Assembly (NCBI GenBank): GCA_945878405.1
Contig: CAMCTJ010000005.1
Span: 86,350 to 150,349 of the forward strand
Direction: 5' to 3'
Source: Bdellovibrio sp. ZAP7
GTDB lineage: Bacteria; Bdellovibrionota; FAC87; UBA2466
Length of the DNA: 64,000 nt
Positions within the stretch are counted from its first letter, which is position 1; every line of letters begins with the position of its first letter. A program made the position numbers and the translations under genes. Positions 1 to 7,545 of this stretch are shown here, one piece after another. The notes below the pieces were generated by a model, which saw only the letters and a list, made by a program, of their open reading frames with translations, had not been told where the DNA came from and made no database searches.

Positions 1-2
1 TT

Positions 3-161
3 GCTCTCTTACTACAAGCAAATCCCAAACTGACCGTTGCGGAAGTGAAACAATTGCTTTTAGAAACTTCGGAAAAGAAAGCTGACAACCAATTTGGTTA
101 CGGAATTGTAAACGCCTACGAGCTAGTAAAGGCTGGAATTCAGAGAAAGGGGAAGGGGTGA
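3..161 (+). CDS. C-terminal end of a subtilisin-like (S8) serine protease, 5' truncated
   Basis: Frame 3 is open from the left edge to a TGA at 159-161 and encodes about 52 residues ending in a GYGIVNAYELV stretch. That pattern (Gly-x-Gly-x-Val-Asn-Ala) is typical of the last helix of S8 subtilase catalytic domains, where the preceding residues (ALLLQANPKLTVAEVKQLL) form the helix after the catalytic Ser. The catalytic triad lies outside the window, so activity cannot be judged. The stop codon overlaps the start of the next gene (TGATG), so the two are probably translationally coupled. The family call rests on a short C-terminal segment only. Confidence 0.6.
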   Translation, partial: ALLLQANPKLTVAEVKQLLLETSEKKADNQFGYGIVNAYELVKAGIQRKGKG

Positions 162-664
162 TGAAACTCAAAACATGGTTAGTGGGTCTCTTATGGGTGG
201 TTCCAGCCTTGGCTGTTGTTGAAATTGGAGAAAAAGCTCCAGAACTGTGTTGGAAAAAATCCGATACGAATGAAATCTGTATCAAAGAATTAAAAGATAA
301 AGTGAGTGTTTTAGTTTATAGCACCGGCTGGTGCCCTGGATGTCAGGATGAAATGAAAGAGTTATCCGCTCGCTATCCCGAAATAAAAAATTCCGCTCTC
401 AAAATCATTTCTCTTTCCGCGGAAGGGTTTAAACATGGACAAGCGGCCGATGAAGAGTTCCTGAAGGCGTGGCAGAAAAAGTACAATATCCCGTTTGAAG
501 TGGCTGCTTCTCCCAATAATGCGGGCAAAGAATTTTTCGCCCCACCGTACTACATCCCTGCGACGGTCATTTTAGATCGAAGTGGTGTTGTGAGGTTTAA
601 AAAAGTAGACGCGTCTGTGGACGAGATTTTCCAGCAGGTGAGAAAGCTTCTTCAAGTAAAATAA
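161..664 (+). CDS. TlpA/AhpC-type thioredoxin-fold protein, exported
   Basis: A 167-residue protein with an N-terminal signal-like segment (charged MKLK, then a hydrophobic stretch ending near ALA at about residue 19) and a thioredoxin fold. The redox motif WCPGC places the two cysteines at residues 58 and 61, and the cis-Pro region appears as YYIPATVILD. The family reduces or exchanges disulfides in the periplasm, often on cytochromes or secreted proteins. The ATG at 161 is chosen over the GTG at 158 because it overlaps the upstream TGA in the usual coupled way. It follows a subtilisin-like protease and converges on the next gene with an 8-base gap. The physiological partner is not evident. 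Confidence 0.75.
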   Translation: MKLKTWLVGLLWVVPALAVVEIGEKAPELCWKKSDTNEICIKELKDKVSVLVYSTGWCPGCQDEMKELSARYPEIKNSALKIISLSAEGFKHGQAADEEFLKAWQKKYNIPFEVAASPNNAGKEFFAPPYYIPATVILDRSGVVRFKKVDASVDEIFQQVRKLLQVK

Positions 665-672
665 AGAAATCA

Positions 673-1608
673 TCAGAGTAAAGTTACAAACTGATGGTCA
701 CTAAATAAGTTTACATGATATTTGGAAAGCATAGTCGACTGCTTCTTGGTAATTCTGCCTCTGAATTTTACTAAGCTATTCTTGCCGGAGAGACTAAAAA
801 GGTGCATCACAAAGGCATCAAACCCAATGTACAGTTCAACATTCGGGTGCCTGACTAACTCAAAAAGTTCGACCACATTTGTTTTTCCGCGCAAATCGAT
901 ATGGCTAAACCCATATTGGCCTCTATCCGCTAATTTATCTTTTAGTCCCCCAACAAAGACCACCTGATAATTAGGATCCGAAGCATAACGTTCAACCGTT
1001 TTTATTAATTGCGCTCTTTGACGTCGACCAACCAGGTAAGCTGAGGAATCACAGTAGACATTGAATAAAACTAGTCTCTTGTTCTCAGGCAATTGTAGTT
1101 TTTTCAATATCGTGGGGTTATTGAACGGGTCAAACTCTACTTGTGAAGCAAACCGTCTTTCAAAGTATTGAGAAAAGGAATGTAGGAGCTGGCTACAAAT
1201 TGGCATCTTCAAATTCTGACTGACATGAACTAAAAGCGACTCGTATTTGGCTAATTCGGGCATGAGTTCGAATCTGCTGATCACTAAATCATAAGCGCCG
1301 TAAGGCTCGCCTTCTGAAACCACTGGTAGCTGGAGTCGATTAAAGAAATCAAACATGGTTTTAGAGACGCTTACTTTCACATGACAACCAGCGTCTATAA
1401 AAGATTTTATAATGGGTAAGAAAAAGAGATGATCTCCTAGGTGAATAAATTCCGGATTATTGAGTTCGAAGAGAACTGAGCGTACATCCGGAAGTTCTTC
1501 TCTGCTCACATTAAATAAATAAAAATTGGGTTCTAGAAAGTGGTTTTTACCAAGAGCTTTTGAGAGCATCAGAAGCCCAGCTTTTCTCATATAGCTTTTA
1601 ATTTTCAA
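673..1608 (-). CDS. Glycosyltransferase family 9-like protein
   Basis: 311 residues resembling the GT-B fold of heptosyltransferase-like GT9 enzymes. An N-terminal HLGDHLFFLPIIKSF segment matches the acceptor-side GD motif, and a C-terminal FVGG...DLRGKTNVVELFELV...YIGFDAFVMHL stretch corresponds to the nucleotide-sugar site. The usual DSG/H motif is altered to FDAFVMH, so the donor may differ from ADP-heptose. The start is TTG at 1608, preceded at normal spacing by AAGGA; an ATG follows at 1590. It lies 9 bases after the sugar-phosphate transferase and is surely co-transcribed with it, suggesting both act on one glycan. Substrate unknown. Confidence 0.6.
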   Translation of the reverse strand: MKIKSYMRKAGLLMLSKALGKNHFLEPNFYLFNVSREELPDVRSVLFELNNPEFIHLGDHLFFLPIIKSFIDAGCHVKVSVSKTMFDFFNRLQLPVVSEGEPYGAYDLVISRFELMPELAKYESLLVHVSQNLKMPICSQLLHSFSQYFERRFASQVEFDPFNNPTILKKLQLPENKRLVLFNVYCDSSAYLVGRRQRAQLIKTVERYASDPNYQVVFVGGLKDKLADRGQYGFSHIDLRGKTNVVELFELVRHPNVELYIGFDAFVMHLFSLSGKNSLVKFRGRITKKQSTMLSKYHVNLFSDHQFVTLL

Positions 1609-1617
1609 AGACAGTCC

Positions 1618-3036
1618 TTAATACGCATTGGGATGAATAAAACCTCGAAGCGGGGTTAAGATAAGAATTTTAAGATCTAGAAGAAGCGACCAATTTTGAA
1701 TGTAGAACAAATCGTGGTTGATACGTTCTTCTAAACAAGTATTTCCTCGCCAACCGTGGATCTGCGCCCAGCCGGTTATTCCCGAACGAACTTTGTGTCG
1801 CAACATGTACCGCGGCACCTGATCTCTAAATTGCTCGACGAAAACTGGACGTTCTGGCCTAGGGCCCACGAGACTCATGTCCCCTTTGAGTACATTGAAA
1901 AATTGAGGGAGTTCATCGAGGCTAGTGCGTCTTAGAAAGCCACCGATTTTTGTTACCCTTCCATCATTCTTGATGGCCCAAACGGCTCCGGTTTGTTTTT
2001 CGGCATCCAGAGGCATGCTTCTAAATTTGTACATTGAAAATATTTTCCCATCGGCCCCCATTCTTTTCTGGGAATAAATAACCGGTCCAGGGGAGGATAG
2101 CCGAACTAGCAAAGCAATCATTCCGTAGAGCGGTGCAAACAAAATTAAAAAGCTGATTGAGCCCACGATGTCGATGAGGCGTTTGAGTGCCCTATCTGAG
2201 CCGTCCATGGGGGAAACATTAAATTCAAGAACTGGGATTCCGATTTCGTGTCCGGCTTGATAAGTGAAAGTGCTAAACTTTCCAAAATCAGGGATAATCT
2301 TAATACTCGCTAATTCATGAGATAGCAGTTTGAGCAGAGTTTCATAGCGACTGGGATCTTTCGAGGGAAATGAAATAATCACTTTATCGACCCGCTTCGA
2401 GCGTACGGTAGATAAAGCTAAATTATCCTCCCCCAAATAGGGGACCGTTTCCATTTCTAATGCACTTGCCTGTGGTCCCAATCTTCCGACCCAATGAATC
2501 GGGTAGGGCTTCAGGGATTCAAACTCATGAAGATAATATTTCAGGAGTTCTCCATAACCAATCAGGAGAACTTTTAAAGGCGAAATCAGTCGGCGACTGA
2601 TGAAAAACCACGCGAGTTGCATAAAAAAGCGGCCCAGGATTAAGCCGAGAAAACCTAAAACTCCAAAGATGAGAAGATAAATTCTTGAGAAACGGGTGAT
2701 TTCTGTGAAGTACAGATACGAAACCAGGACAAGGGTGCTAAGCACTGCTCCTTCGAAAACCTTCTTAGCTGCCCGAAATCCAAATTTAATCCGATCTGCA
2801 CGGTAGGCCCCAATGACGTGAAGCACCGCGCTAAAAATAAGGGCCAAAGGAAGGGTAACGGAGGAGTAGATGTCTATCGGGGGAACTCCGTTGGCTACCG
2901 GAAAAACGTTTGTTGTAAATCGCAGGTACCAGCTGAGCCACCAAACAGCGACTACGATGCCGATATCAACCAACTTCGTGGCCACCGTAAAAAGAAAAAA
3001 GATTTGACCTAACTGCATAAAAACCCGCAGCATCAT
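1618..3036 (-). CDS. Polyprenyl-phosphate sugar-1-phosphate transferase (WcaJ/WbaP type)
   Basis: A 472-residue membrane enzyme expected to load the first sugar phosphate onto undecaprenyl phosphate. The N-terminal half has about four membrane segments followed by a Rossmann-like cytoplasmic domain (CoA-binding-like, around VLLIGYGELLKYYL). The C-terminal catalytic domain shows SPGPVIYSQKR, YKFRSM, TSLDELPQ, MSLVGPRPE and SGITGWAQI, the diagnostic bacterial sugar transferase motifs. The start is the first of two Met codons at 3036, with AGAGGT upstream. It is the first gene of a two-gene operon with the GT9-like gene. A second enzyme of this family lies at 37692-39158, so the cell probably builds at least two glycans. 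Confidence 0.88.
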   Translation of the reverse strand: MMLRVFMQLGQIFFLFTVATKLVDIGIVVAVWWLSWYLRFTTNVFPVANGVPPIDIYSSVTLPLALIFSAVLHVIGAYRADRIKFGFRAAKKVFEGAVLSTLVLVSYLYFTEITRFSRIYLLIFGVLGFLGLILGRFFMQLAWFFISRRLISPLKVLLIGYGELLKYYLHEFESLKPYPIHWVGRLGPQASALEMETVPYLGEDNLALSTVRSKRVDKVIISFPSKDPSRYETLLKLLSHELASIKIIPDFGKFSTFTYQAGHEIGIPVLEFNVSPMDGSDRALKRLIDIVGSISFLILFAPLYGMIALLVRLSSPGPVIYSQKRMGADGKIFSMYKFRSMPLDAEKQTGAVWAIKNDGRVTKIGGFLRRTSLDELPQFFNVLKGDMSLVGPRPERPVFVEQFRDQVPRYMLRHKVRSGITGWAQIHGWRGNTCLEERINHDLFYIQNWSLLLDLKILILTPLRGFIHPNAY

Positions 3037-3075
3037 AGCTAAAGACCTCTGACGGGCACAACAGCTGTTTTTTCT

Positions 3076-3103
3076 TTGATTGGTTTTAAAAAAAACTTAT
3101 AAT
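3076..3103 (+). promoter_or_regulatory. Sigma70-type promoter of the HU/IHF gene
   Basis: TTGATT (3076-3081) and a perfect TATAAT (3098-3103) are separated by 16 bases. A transcript would start near 3110, giving a leader of about 36 bases with AAGGAGG just before the GTG at 3146. This argues against the longer reading from TTG 3080, which lies inside the -35 box. Confidence 0.65.
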
Positions 3104-3145
3104 AATGAAGTACTTAGCGTTCATTCATTTCCCCAAGGAGGGATT

Positions 3146-3421
3146 GTGACTAAATCAGAGTTGATCGAGACGATATCTCGCAAAGCCAACCTCACTAAGA
3201 AAAAAGCCGAGGAGCTTGTAAATACCATTTTTGACGGGTTTTTTATGTCGATGGTTAAAGGGGATCGAATTGAAATTCGAGGCTTTGGAAGCTGGTTTGT
3301 AAAAAGCTACAAGTCTTATGTGGGCCGTAACCCAAAAACAGGAGCAGATGTTTTTGTTCCCGAAAAGAAATTGCCATTTTTTAAAGTTGGAAAAGAACTT
3401 AAAAAACGTATCGATTCCTAA
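3146..3421 (+). CDS. HU/IHF-family DNA-bending protein
   Basis: A 91-residue nucleoid protein. It begins VTKSELIETISRKANLTKKK and contains the DNA-binding arm signature (IRGFGSWFVKSYKSYVGRNP, followed by KTG), close to the integration-host-factor subclass. The family binds DNA as a dimer and bends it sharply. GTG at 3146 is preferred because it gives the normal family length, follows AAGGAGG, and lies downstream of a good promoter; an in-frame TTG at 3080 would add 22 residues without homology. It is monocistronic, bounded by a promoter and a strong hairpin terminator. HU and IHF subtypes cannot be separated with certainty by eye. Confidence 0.92.
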   Translation: MTKSELIETISRKANLTKKKAEELVNTIFDGFFMSMVKGDRIEIRGFGSWFVKSYKSYVGRNPKTGADVFVPEKKLPFFKVGKELKKRIDS

Positions 3422-3447
3422 TTCTAAAAAATTTAATCAAATAAAAA

Positions 3448-3480
3448 GGCCGACGCTTTCGCGACGGCCTTTTTTCTTTC
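3448..3480 (+). terminator. Rho-independent terminator after the HU/IHF gene
   Basis: Stem GGCCG-A-CGC / GCG-A-CGGCC with a TTTC loop (3448-3469; one A.A mismatch), followed by TTTTTTCTTTC. An A-tract precedes the stem, so it may also stop the convergent gene at 3493-4116. Confidence 0.85.
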
Positions 3481-3492
3481 TTATGAATGAAT

Positions 3493-4116
3493 TTAGACGG
3501 TTTGACCGACTTTAAAGCCCATTCGGATCATTCCCCACATCACAAAAAGAGATCCAGCCGAGACTAGTCCAAAGACCGTCCAACTGAAGTAACCAAAGTT
3601 ATTGGGGCCAATCATGCAGAAGAGCATGGGGGCTGAAAGATAAGCATTGGTTCTTGAGAAGAGCAGGGCTCGTTTCGCAAGAGCTGGCATTTCCGGTGGA
3701 TTTTGCCCACCTTTTACCCAAGTAATGATTTGTCTTTGAGCCGGCCAAATCACAAACCAGACGTTGAACCACATGATGGTTCCTAGAGTGGATCCCATCA
3801 TGATCCACTGGGCACGTCCGGTTAATCCGCCATCAGCGTCTCTCCAGAGATTGCCTTCTGAACCAGGCAGACCATATTTCGAAAAAAGAAGAACCAATCC
3901 GAAAACGAAAGTCATCATGGCACCCCATCGGAACCACCAGAGGGCTCTGGGAAGTAAAAGGGGATTTACTTTCGGTTTAACTTCTTTATCGAGAACTCCC
4001 TGCAAAGGAACGTTTACGAAATTGAAGAAATACAAATGCCCGATCCAAATGATGCCTGAAAACACGTGACACCACCTGAGTAAGAAAAGCCACGCTGTGA
4101 ATAAGTCACTTTGCAT
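3493..4116 (-). CDS. Urate oxidase N-terminal (PuuD)-like membrane protein
   Basis: 207 residues with about five hydrophobic segments. The beginning LLRWCHVFSGIIWIGHLYFF and the following LPRALWWFRWGAMMTF resemble the membrane domain called urate oxidase N-terminal (PF06181), found in the PuuD urate hydroxylase. Full PuuD carries a C-terminal cytochrome c domain; here no CXXCH is present, so this is the membrane part alone. Histidines in the first segments (H17, H27) could bind haem, but that is inference. AGGAGG precedes the start. No purine catabolic genes are nearby, so a urate function is not supported by context. Confidence 0.6.
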   Translation of the reverse strand: MQSDLFTAWLFLLRWCHVFSGIIWIGHLYFFNFVNVPLQGVLDKEVKPKVNPLLLPRALWWFRWGAMMTFVFGLVLLFSKYGLPGSEGNLWRDADGGLTGRAQWIMMGSTLGTIMWFNVWFVIWPAQRQIITWVKGGQNPPEMPALAKRALLFSRTNAYLSAPMLFCMIGPNNFGYFSWTVFGLVSAGSLFVMWGMIRMGFKVGQTV

Positions 4117-4165
4117 ACTAAAAACCTCCTAAGTTGAAAATTTCACTGAACTTTTCACCACCTTG

Positions 4166-4195
4166 TTCATTCTGTCAATAAATCGACAGAATGAA
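4166..4195. promoter_or_regulatory. Perfect 11-bp inverted repeat, operator-like
   Basis: Arms TTCATTCTGTC (4166-4176) and GACAGAATGAA (4185-4195) are perfect reverse complements around an 8-base AT-rich spacer. It lies about 50 bases upstream of the leftward membrane-protein gene and 180 bases before the rightward coiled-coil gene. No T-run follows, so it looks more like a dimeric repressor site than a terminator. The binding protein is unknown. Confidence 0.45.
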
Positions 4196-4375
4196 AATAA
4201 AGAAATTTCGGTTATTTAGAATGGGATCATCAACGGAGTACGGGACTTTTCCACCTGTCGAACTTTAGTCCAGATAAGAGATTCAAGGACTTAGTCCGAA
4301 TACAACGAGTATTCACCCGTTGGCCGAAAGAATGCACCCTCTAGAGAGCGTACGACACTAGGTTTCGGGGAGAAA

Positions 4376-5191
4376 ATGGGGAAAACCGTTCACATTACCG
4401 TCATTGCGCTTTTTCTAGCGTTGACCAGCACGCTAAAAGTTCACGCTGAAAATGGCGAAGTTCTTTTTGGAGCAGCTGCAATTACCGGAGCTGTCAGTGC
4501 GATGGTTGTTCCTGGGATTATGGCTCAAAGCCAACAAAACATTGCTAAAATTAACGCTCAAACATCGACTACAATCAGCCAGATCAATTCTCAACAAGCT
4601 CTTTTTCAGTCTCGATTACAAGCTCAAACAGCTTTGGCCAACGCAGCTTCTTCGATGCAAGTTGCCAGCTACAACCAGCAAAGTCAGACACGAGATCTTC
4701 TCTCTCAGTTGCAGTTTCTTGCTTACAATCGCGCTTTGGATACTGAATTGTCTAAATTCAGAATGGCCCAAGAGCTAGAAATGCAAAATAATTTGATGGC
4801 TCTTGAGATGAAGAAACTCGAGCTTTCTCAGGTGCTTGCAGAATCGCAACAATTGGCGGGATTGGGGGCTCCGGTAACAACGACTCCCAATTTAAATAGT
4901 TTGCTTCCTGTAAATCCAGGAGCCACGACACCTCTCTCAGCAACTTTAGGAGCTAATGCTCAGTTGAACTCAAGTCTAGGGGCAGCTCAGTCAAGTACCG
5001 GCCTTAGACGAGCTTTAACGGCGAGTGTTTCCAGCGGATCTACTCTTAATAGTCGACGTTCGATTAACCGTGACCTAACCAACTTAATTAATTCAACCGT
5101 TGTAGATGCGTCGTTAGCAGGCGGTGCAGTCTCTCGCCGAGCTCGCGGTGTCTCTCAATCTCGATCGCTTGCAAGTCACCACCGAAGATAA
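4376..5191 (+). CDS. Secreted Gln/Ala/Ser-rich coiled-coil protein, family unknown
   Basis: I do not recognise this 271-residue protein. Residues 1-24 look like a signal peptide ending VHA-EN. A hydrophobic segment VLFGAAAITGAVSAMVV (29-45) follows, then a long Gln/Ala/Ser/Leu-rich predicted coiled coil (about 50-165), then a low-complexity tail with Arg pairs (SRRSINRDLTNLI, ending SHHRR). The hydrophobic segment, the AQSQQNIA start of the coil and the RDLT tail motif recur in the C-terminal half of the next gene, so the two are paralogues. The protein is probably exported and anchored or oligomeric. GGGGAG precedes the ATG. No homologue with known function comes to mind. Confidence 0.7.
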   Translation: MGKTVHITVIALFLALTSTLKVHAENGEVLFGAAAITGAVSAMVVPGIMAQSQQNIAKINAQTSTTISQINSQQALFQSRLQAQTALANAASSMQVASYNQQSQTRDLLSQLQFLAYNRALDTELSKFRMAQELEMQNNLMALEMKKLELSQVLAESQQLAGLGAPVTTTPNLNSLLPVNPGATTPLSATLGANAQLNSSLGAAQSSTGLRRALTASVSSGSTLNSRRSINRDLTNLINSTVVDASLAGGAVSRRARGVSQSRSLASHHRR

Positions 5192-5415
5192 GTCTTCGAT
5201 TTCCCACTTCAATTGGCCCCAGTTTTTCTGTCGTTAAGTTTTTAGATATAAATAACCATGTAATTTCAGTTACTTATCAATTGTGAGGGTGCCCCTTAAA
5301 AAACCTAAGCACCTGTTCTCAAACTAGGCATCTTCACAATCAAGTCTTTTCAATCAGTTAAGTCAGAAAGAAGGACCGTATACTTGGCAAGCCCTGTGCA
5401 GTCTTCACTATTCAA

Positions 5416-7362
5416 ATGAAACTCGGAAGAAATAAATTACAGTTTCAAAAAGCTTTGAGCGTAACACTCATTTATTCTTTAATCGCTCCTAGTTTTATTA
5501 GAGCTCAAGAAGATTCGGATGCTCCTAATGCATCTACAAAGTCTGCGATCATGCAATTAGGGTCCATGCAGACCGCGAACACAGCTCTTCAGAATTTAAA
5601 TAAGGCCATGGAATCGGCCGCTCAAAATCCAAATGATGATTGGCGAAGAGATGAAGTGCGCAAAGCCGTCCAGGCAGTGCCTTCAGCTGTTCAAGGGGTT
5701 GCGAGTACTTTTGCAGTCAATTCAATGGCCAATAGCGCTTTGCCTTTTGTGCTTTCCACTTTAGGGGCAGCAATTGATGTCGATGCTCCGAACTCTTTTG
5801 ATAAGCATTTAAAAACTCCAGCAGCGATTCAGAAATCTTCTGAAGCTGCTACTGAAAGTAAGCGCCCTGAAGAATTAACTTATGTTGTGAAAGAAGAGCC
5901 TCAAGGATTTGAAATTCCGGTAGTGAAAATGGGTACCAAAGTAGCCCTGCCTGCACTCCCTGTGTCTGATATTGCTCAAGTGACTTTTACTTCGGTTTCG
6001 CAAGAGACCAAAACTGAACCCGGTACAGTATTTTCAGAAATCGTCAGACGGAAAGAATCTGGCGAATCAGAGATTTTATCGTCCGTGGTTCCAAGTCTTC
6101 ACGAAGACATTGCGATTGCTGAAGCAGCTTTGAAACAAACCGAAGAGGTTAAGACACGTGAGCTGAGCTCCATCGAAGAACCTGAGTTTTCATTTGAAAA
6201 AACACCCAAGAAGGATTCAAAAGCTCGTGGAGAAAAAAGACCACGCCAATTAAAGCCGACTTCGTGGTTACTCGCCCCCGTATTTTACTTAGCAAGTTTT
6301 GAAAATGAAGCCCATGCAGAGCAAGGTCCAGGTCAAACTGGAAATAATGATCCTACTGGGGGAAGTCCAACAAACCCCGGAAACGGAGCCGGTGGTGGTG
6401 CTGGAGGTGTACTTTTTGGAATCGCAGCGATTATCGGTGCGGTGGCTCCTATGATTGTGGCAGGCACCCAAGCTCAATCAGAACAAAATATTGCACAAAC
6501 GAATTCTCAAGCTCAGATTCAACAAGCTGAGATTCAAAGTTCTACACAAAAAGAAATGGCTCAGTTGAGTTCTCAAACAGCTCTGGCTCAAGCAGAAGCT
6601 CAAAGACAAGTCGCTCAAATGAACAACGATTCGCAAACTCAGCGTTTACAAATTAATTTAGCTGCTCAACAACAACAGAGAAATGAGCAACGCCAGCAAG
6701 AAGCTGAGCAACTCGCTCTTCAAAAACAATTATCGGCTCAACAAACAGCTCTTGCGATGCAAAAGGCTGATCAGCAGATTATGCTGGTTCGACAGAGCAA
6801 CGAAGCTCAGAAATTACAACTGGCTGCCGCAGGTTCATCTGCCAGTGTTGCTACCCAGCAAGCGGGTGCGAATGCAAGAACAGCCTCAGGAACCTCTGCA
6901 GGAAGTCCCATTGCAGCAGCTTTGGCTGCGCAAGCAGTAGCCGAGAGTGCTGCAACTTCGAATGTGGCTCAAGGCGTTCGAGGGCTTACTGAACAAAATG
7001 TGACCGCAGCTTCACGAGGGTTGATCGCTCCTTCGAGTCGACTGCTAGCTTCCGTTGATGACGGAGTTTTAAACCAAGCAGAAAATATCCCTGCAGTAAG
7101 AAATGCTTTGGGTCGCACGAGAGGATTAGTTAGAGGCGTTCGTAATAAAGGCCTAACAAGAGTCCTTCTTTCCAGTCCACGAGGTTTCTACCGAAGTGGA
7201 TTATCACTGACTGCAGCGGGCTCATTCGCCGAAGGGCGAGCAAATAGCCAACGCGATTTGACTCAGTTCGCTTTAGAAGTGGATCAGAGCCAGAGCAGCG
7301 AACCACAAGTTTTTCAGTCCCGACGTTCATTAAGACAGAACACAGCGGGTAAAACTCACTAA
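5416..7362 (+). CDS. Secreted two-part protein with C-terminal paralogue of the preceding gene
   Basis: 648 residues of unknown function. A signal peptide (1-30, ending IRA-QE) is followed by about 245 residues of Ala/Ser/Glu-rich, weakly structured sequence. At about 279-302 lies a second signal-peptide-like segment (Arg/Lys, then WLLAPVFYLASF, then EAHA-EQ), then a Gly-rich linker, VLFGIAAIIGAVAPMIVAG (332-350), a Gln/Ala coiled coil (350-480) and a tail with RDLT and SRRSL. From about 290 on it mirrors the whole preceding protein including its signal peptide, so it looks like an old fusion to a P1-type gene. A hairpin terminator follows. No enzymatic motif is visible. Confidence 0.7.
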   Translation: MKLGRNKLQFQKALSVTLIYSLIAPSFIRAQEDSDAPNASTKSAIMQLGSMQTANTALQNLNKAMESAAQNPNDDWRRDEVRKAVQAVPSAVQGVASTFAVNSMANSALPFVLSTLGAAIDVDAPNSFDKHLKTPAAIQKSSEAATESKRPEELTYVVKEEPQGFEIPVVKMGTKVALPALPVSDIAQVTFTSVSQETKTEPGTVFSEIVRRKESGESEILSSVVPSLHEDIAIAEAALKQTEEVKTRELSSIEEPEFSFEKTPKKDSKARGEKRPRQLKPTSWLLAPVFYLASFENEAHAEQGPGQTGNNDPTGGSPTNPGNGAGGGAGGVLFGIAAIIGAVAPMIVAGTQAQSEQNIAQTNSQAQIQQAEIQSSTQKEMAQLSSQTALAQAEAQRQVAQMNNDSQTQRLQINLAAQQQQRNEQRQQEAEQLALQKQLSAQQTALAMQKADQQIMLVRQSNEAQKLQLAAAGSSASVATQQAGANARTASGTSAGSPIAAALAAQAVAESAATSNVAQGVRGLTEQNVTAASRGLIAPSSRLLASVDDGVLNQAENIPAVRNALGRTRGLVRGVRNKGLTRVLLSSPRGFYRSGLSLTAAGSFAEGRANSQRDLTQFALEVDQSQSSEPQVFQSRRSLRQNTAGKTH

Positions 7363-7418
7363 GTAAGTGAGAGATTTTTTAGTAGGGTCCGAGTTACCGG
7401 GGTACAAGGGAAAAAGCA

Positions 7419-7456
7419 GGCGCAAGTGCCCAAAAGGCATTGCGCCTTTTAATTTT
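7419..7456 (+). terminator. Rho-independent terminator
   Basis: GGCGCAAGTGCC (7419-7430) pairs with GGCATTGCGCC (7436-7446) with one bulged G and a CAAAA loop, followed by TTTTAATTTT. It separates the 648-residue gene from the giant gene downstream. Confidence 0.75.
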
Positions 7457-7545
7457 GTGCGTAGCATTGTGAAGAAATCGACATAATTGGAGAGTGGAAT
7501 TGGGGCTTCCGGAACGGGTATAATAATAGTTAAGCCTGGGCACGT

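Noticed and set aside
5280-5325. Hairpin GGTGC/GCACC after the 4376 gene as a terminator
   Set aside because: Only five pairs with a long loop and no T-run after it.
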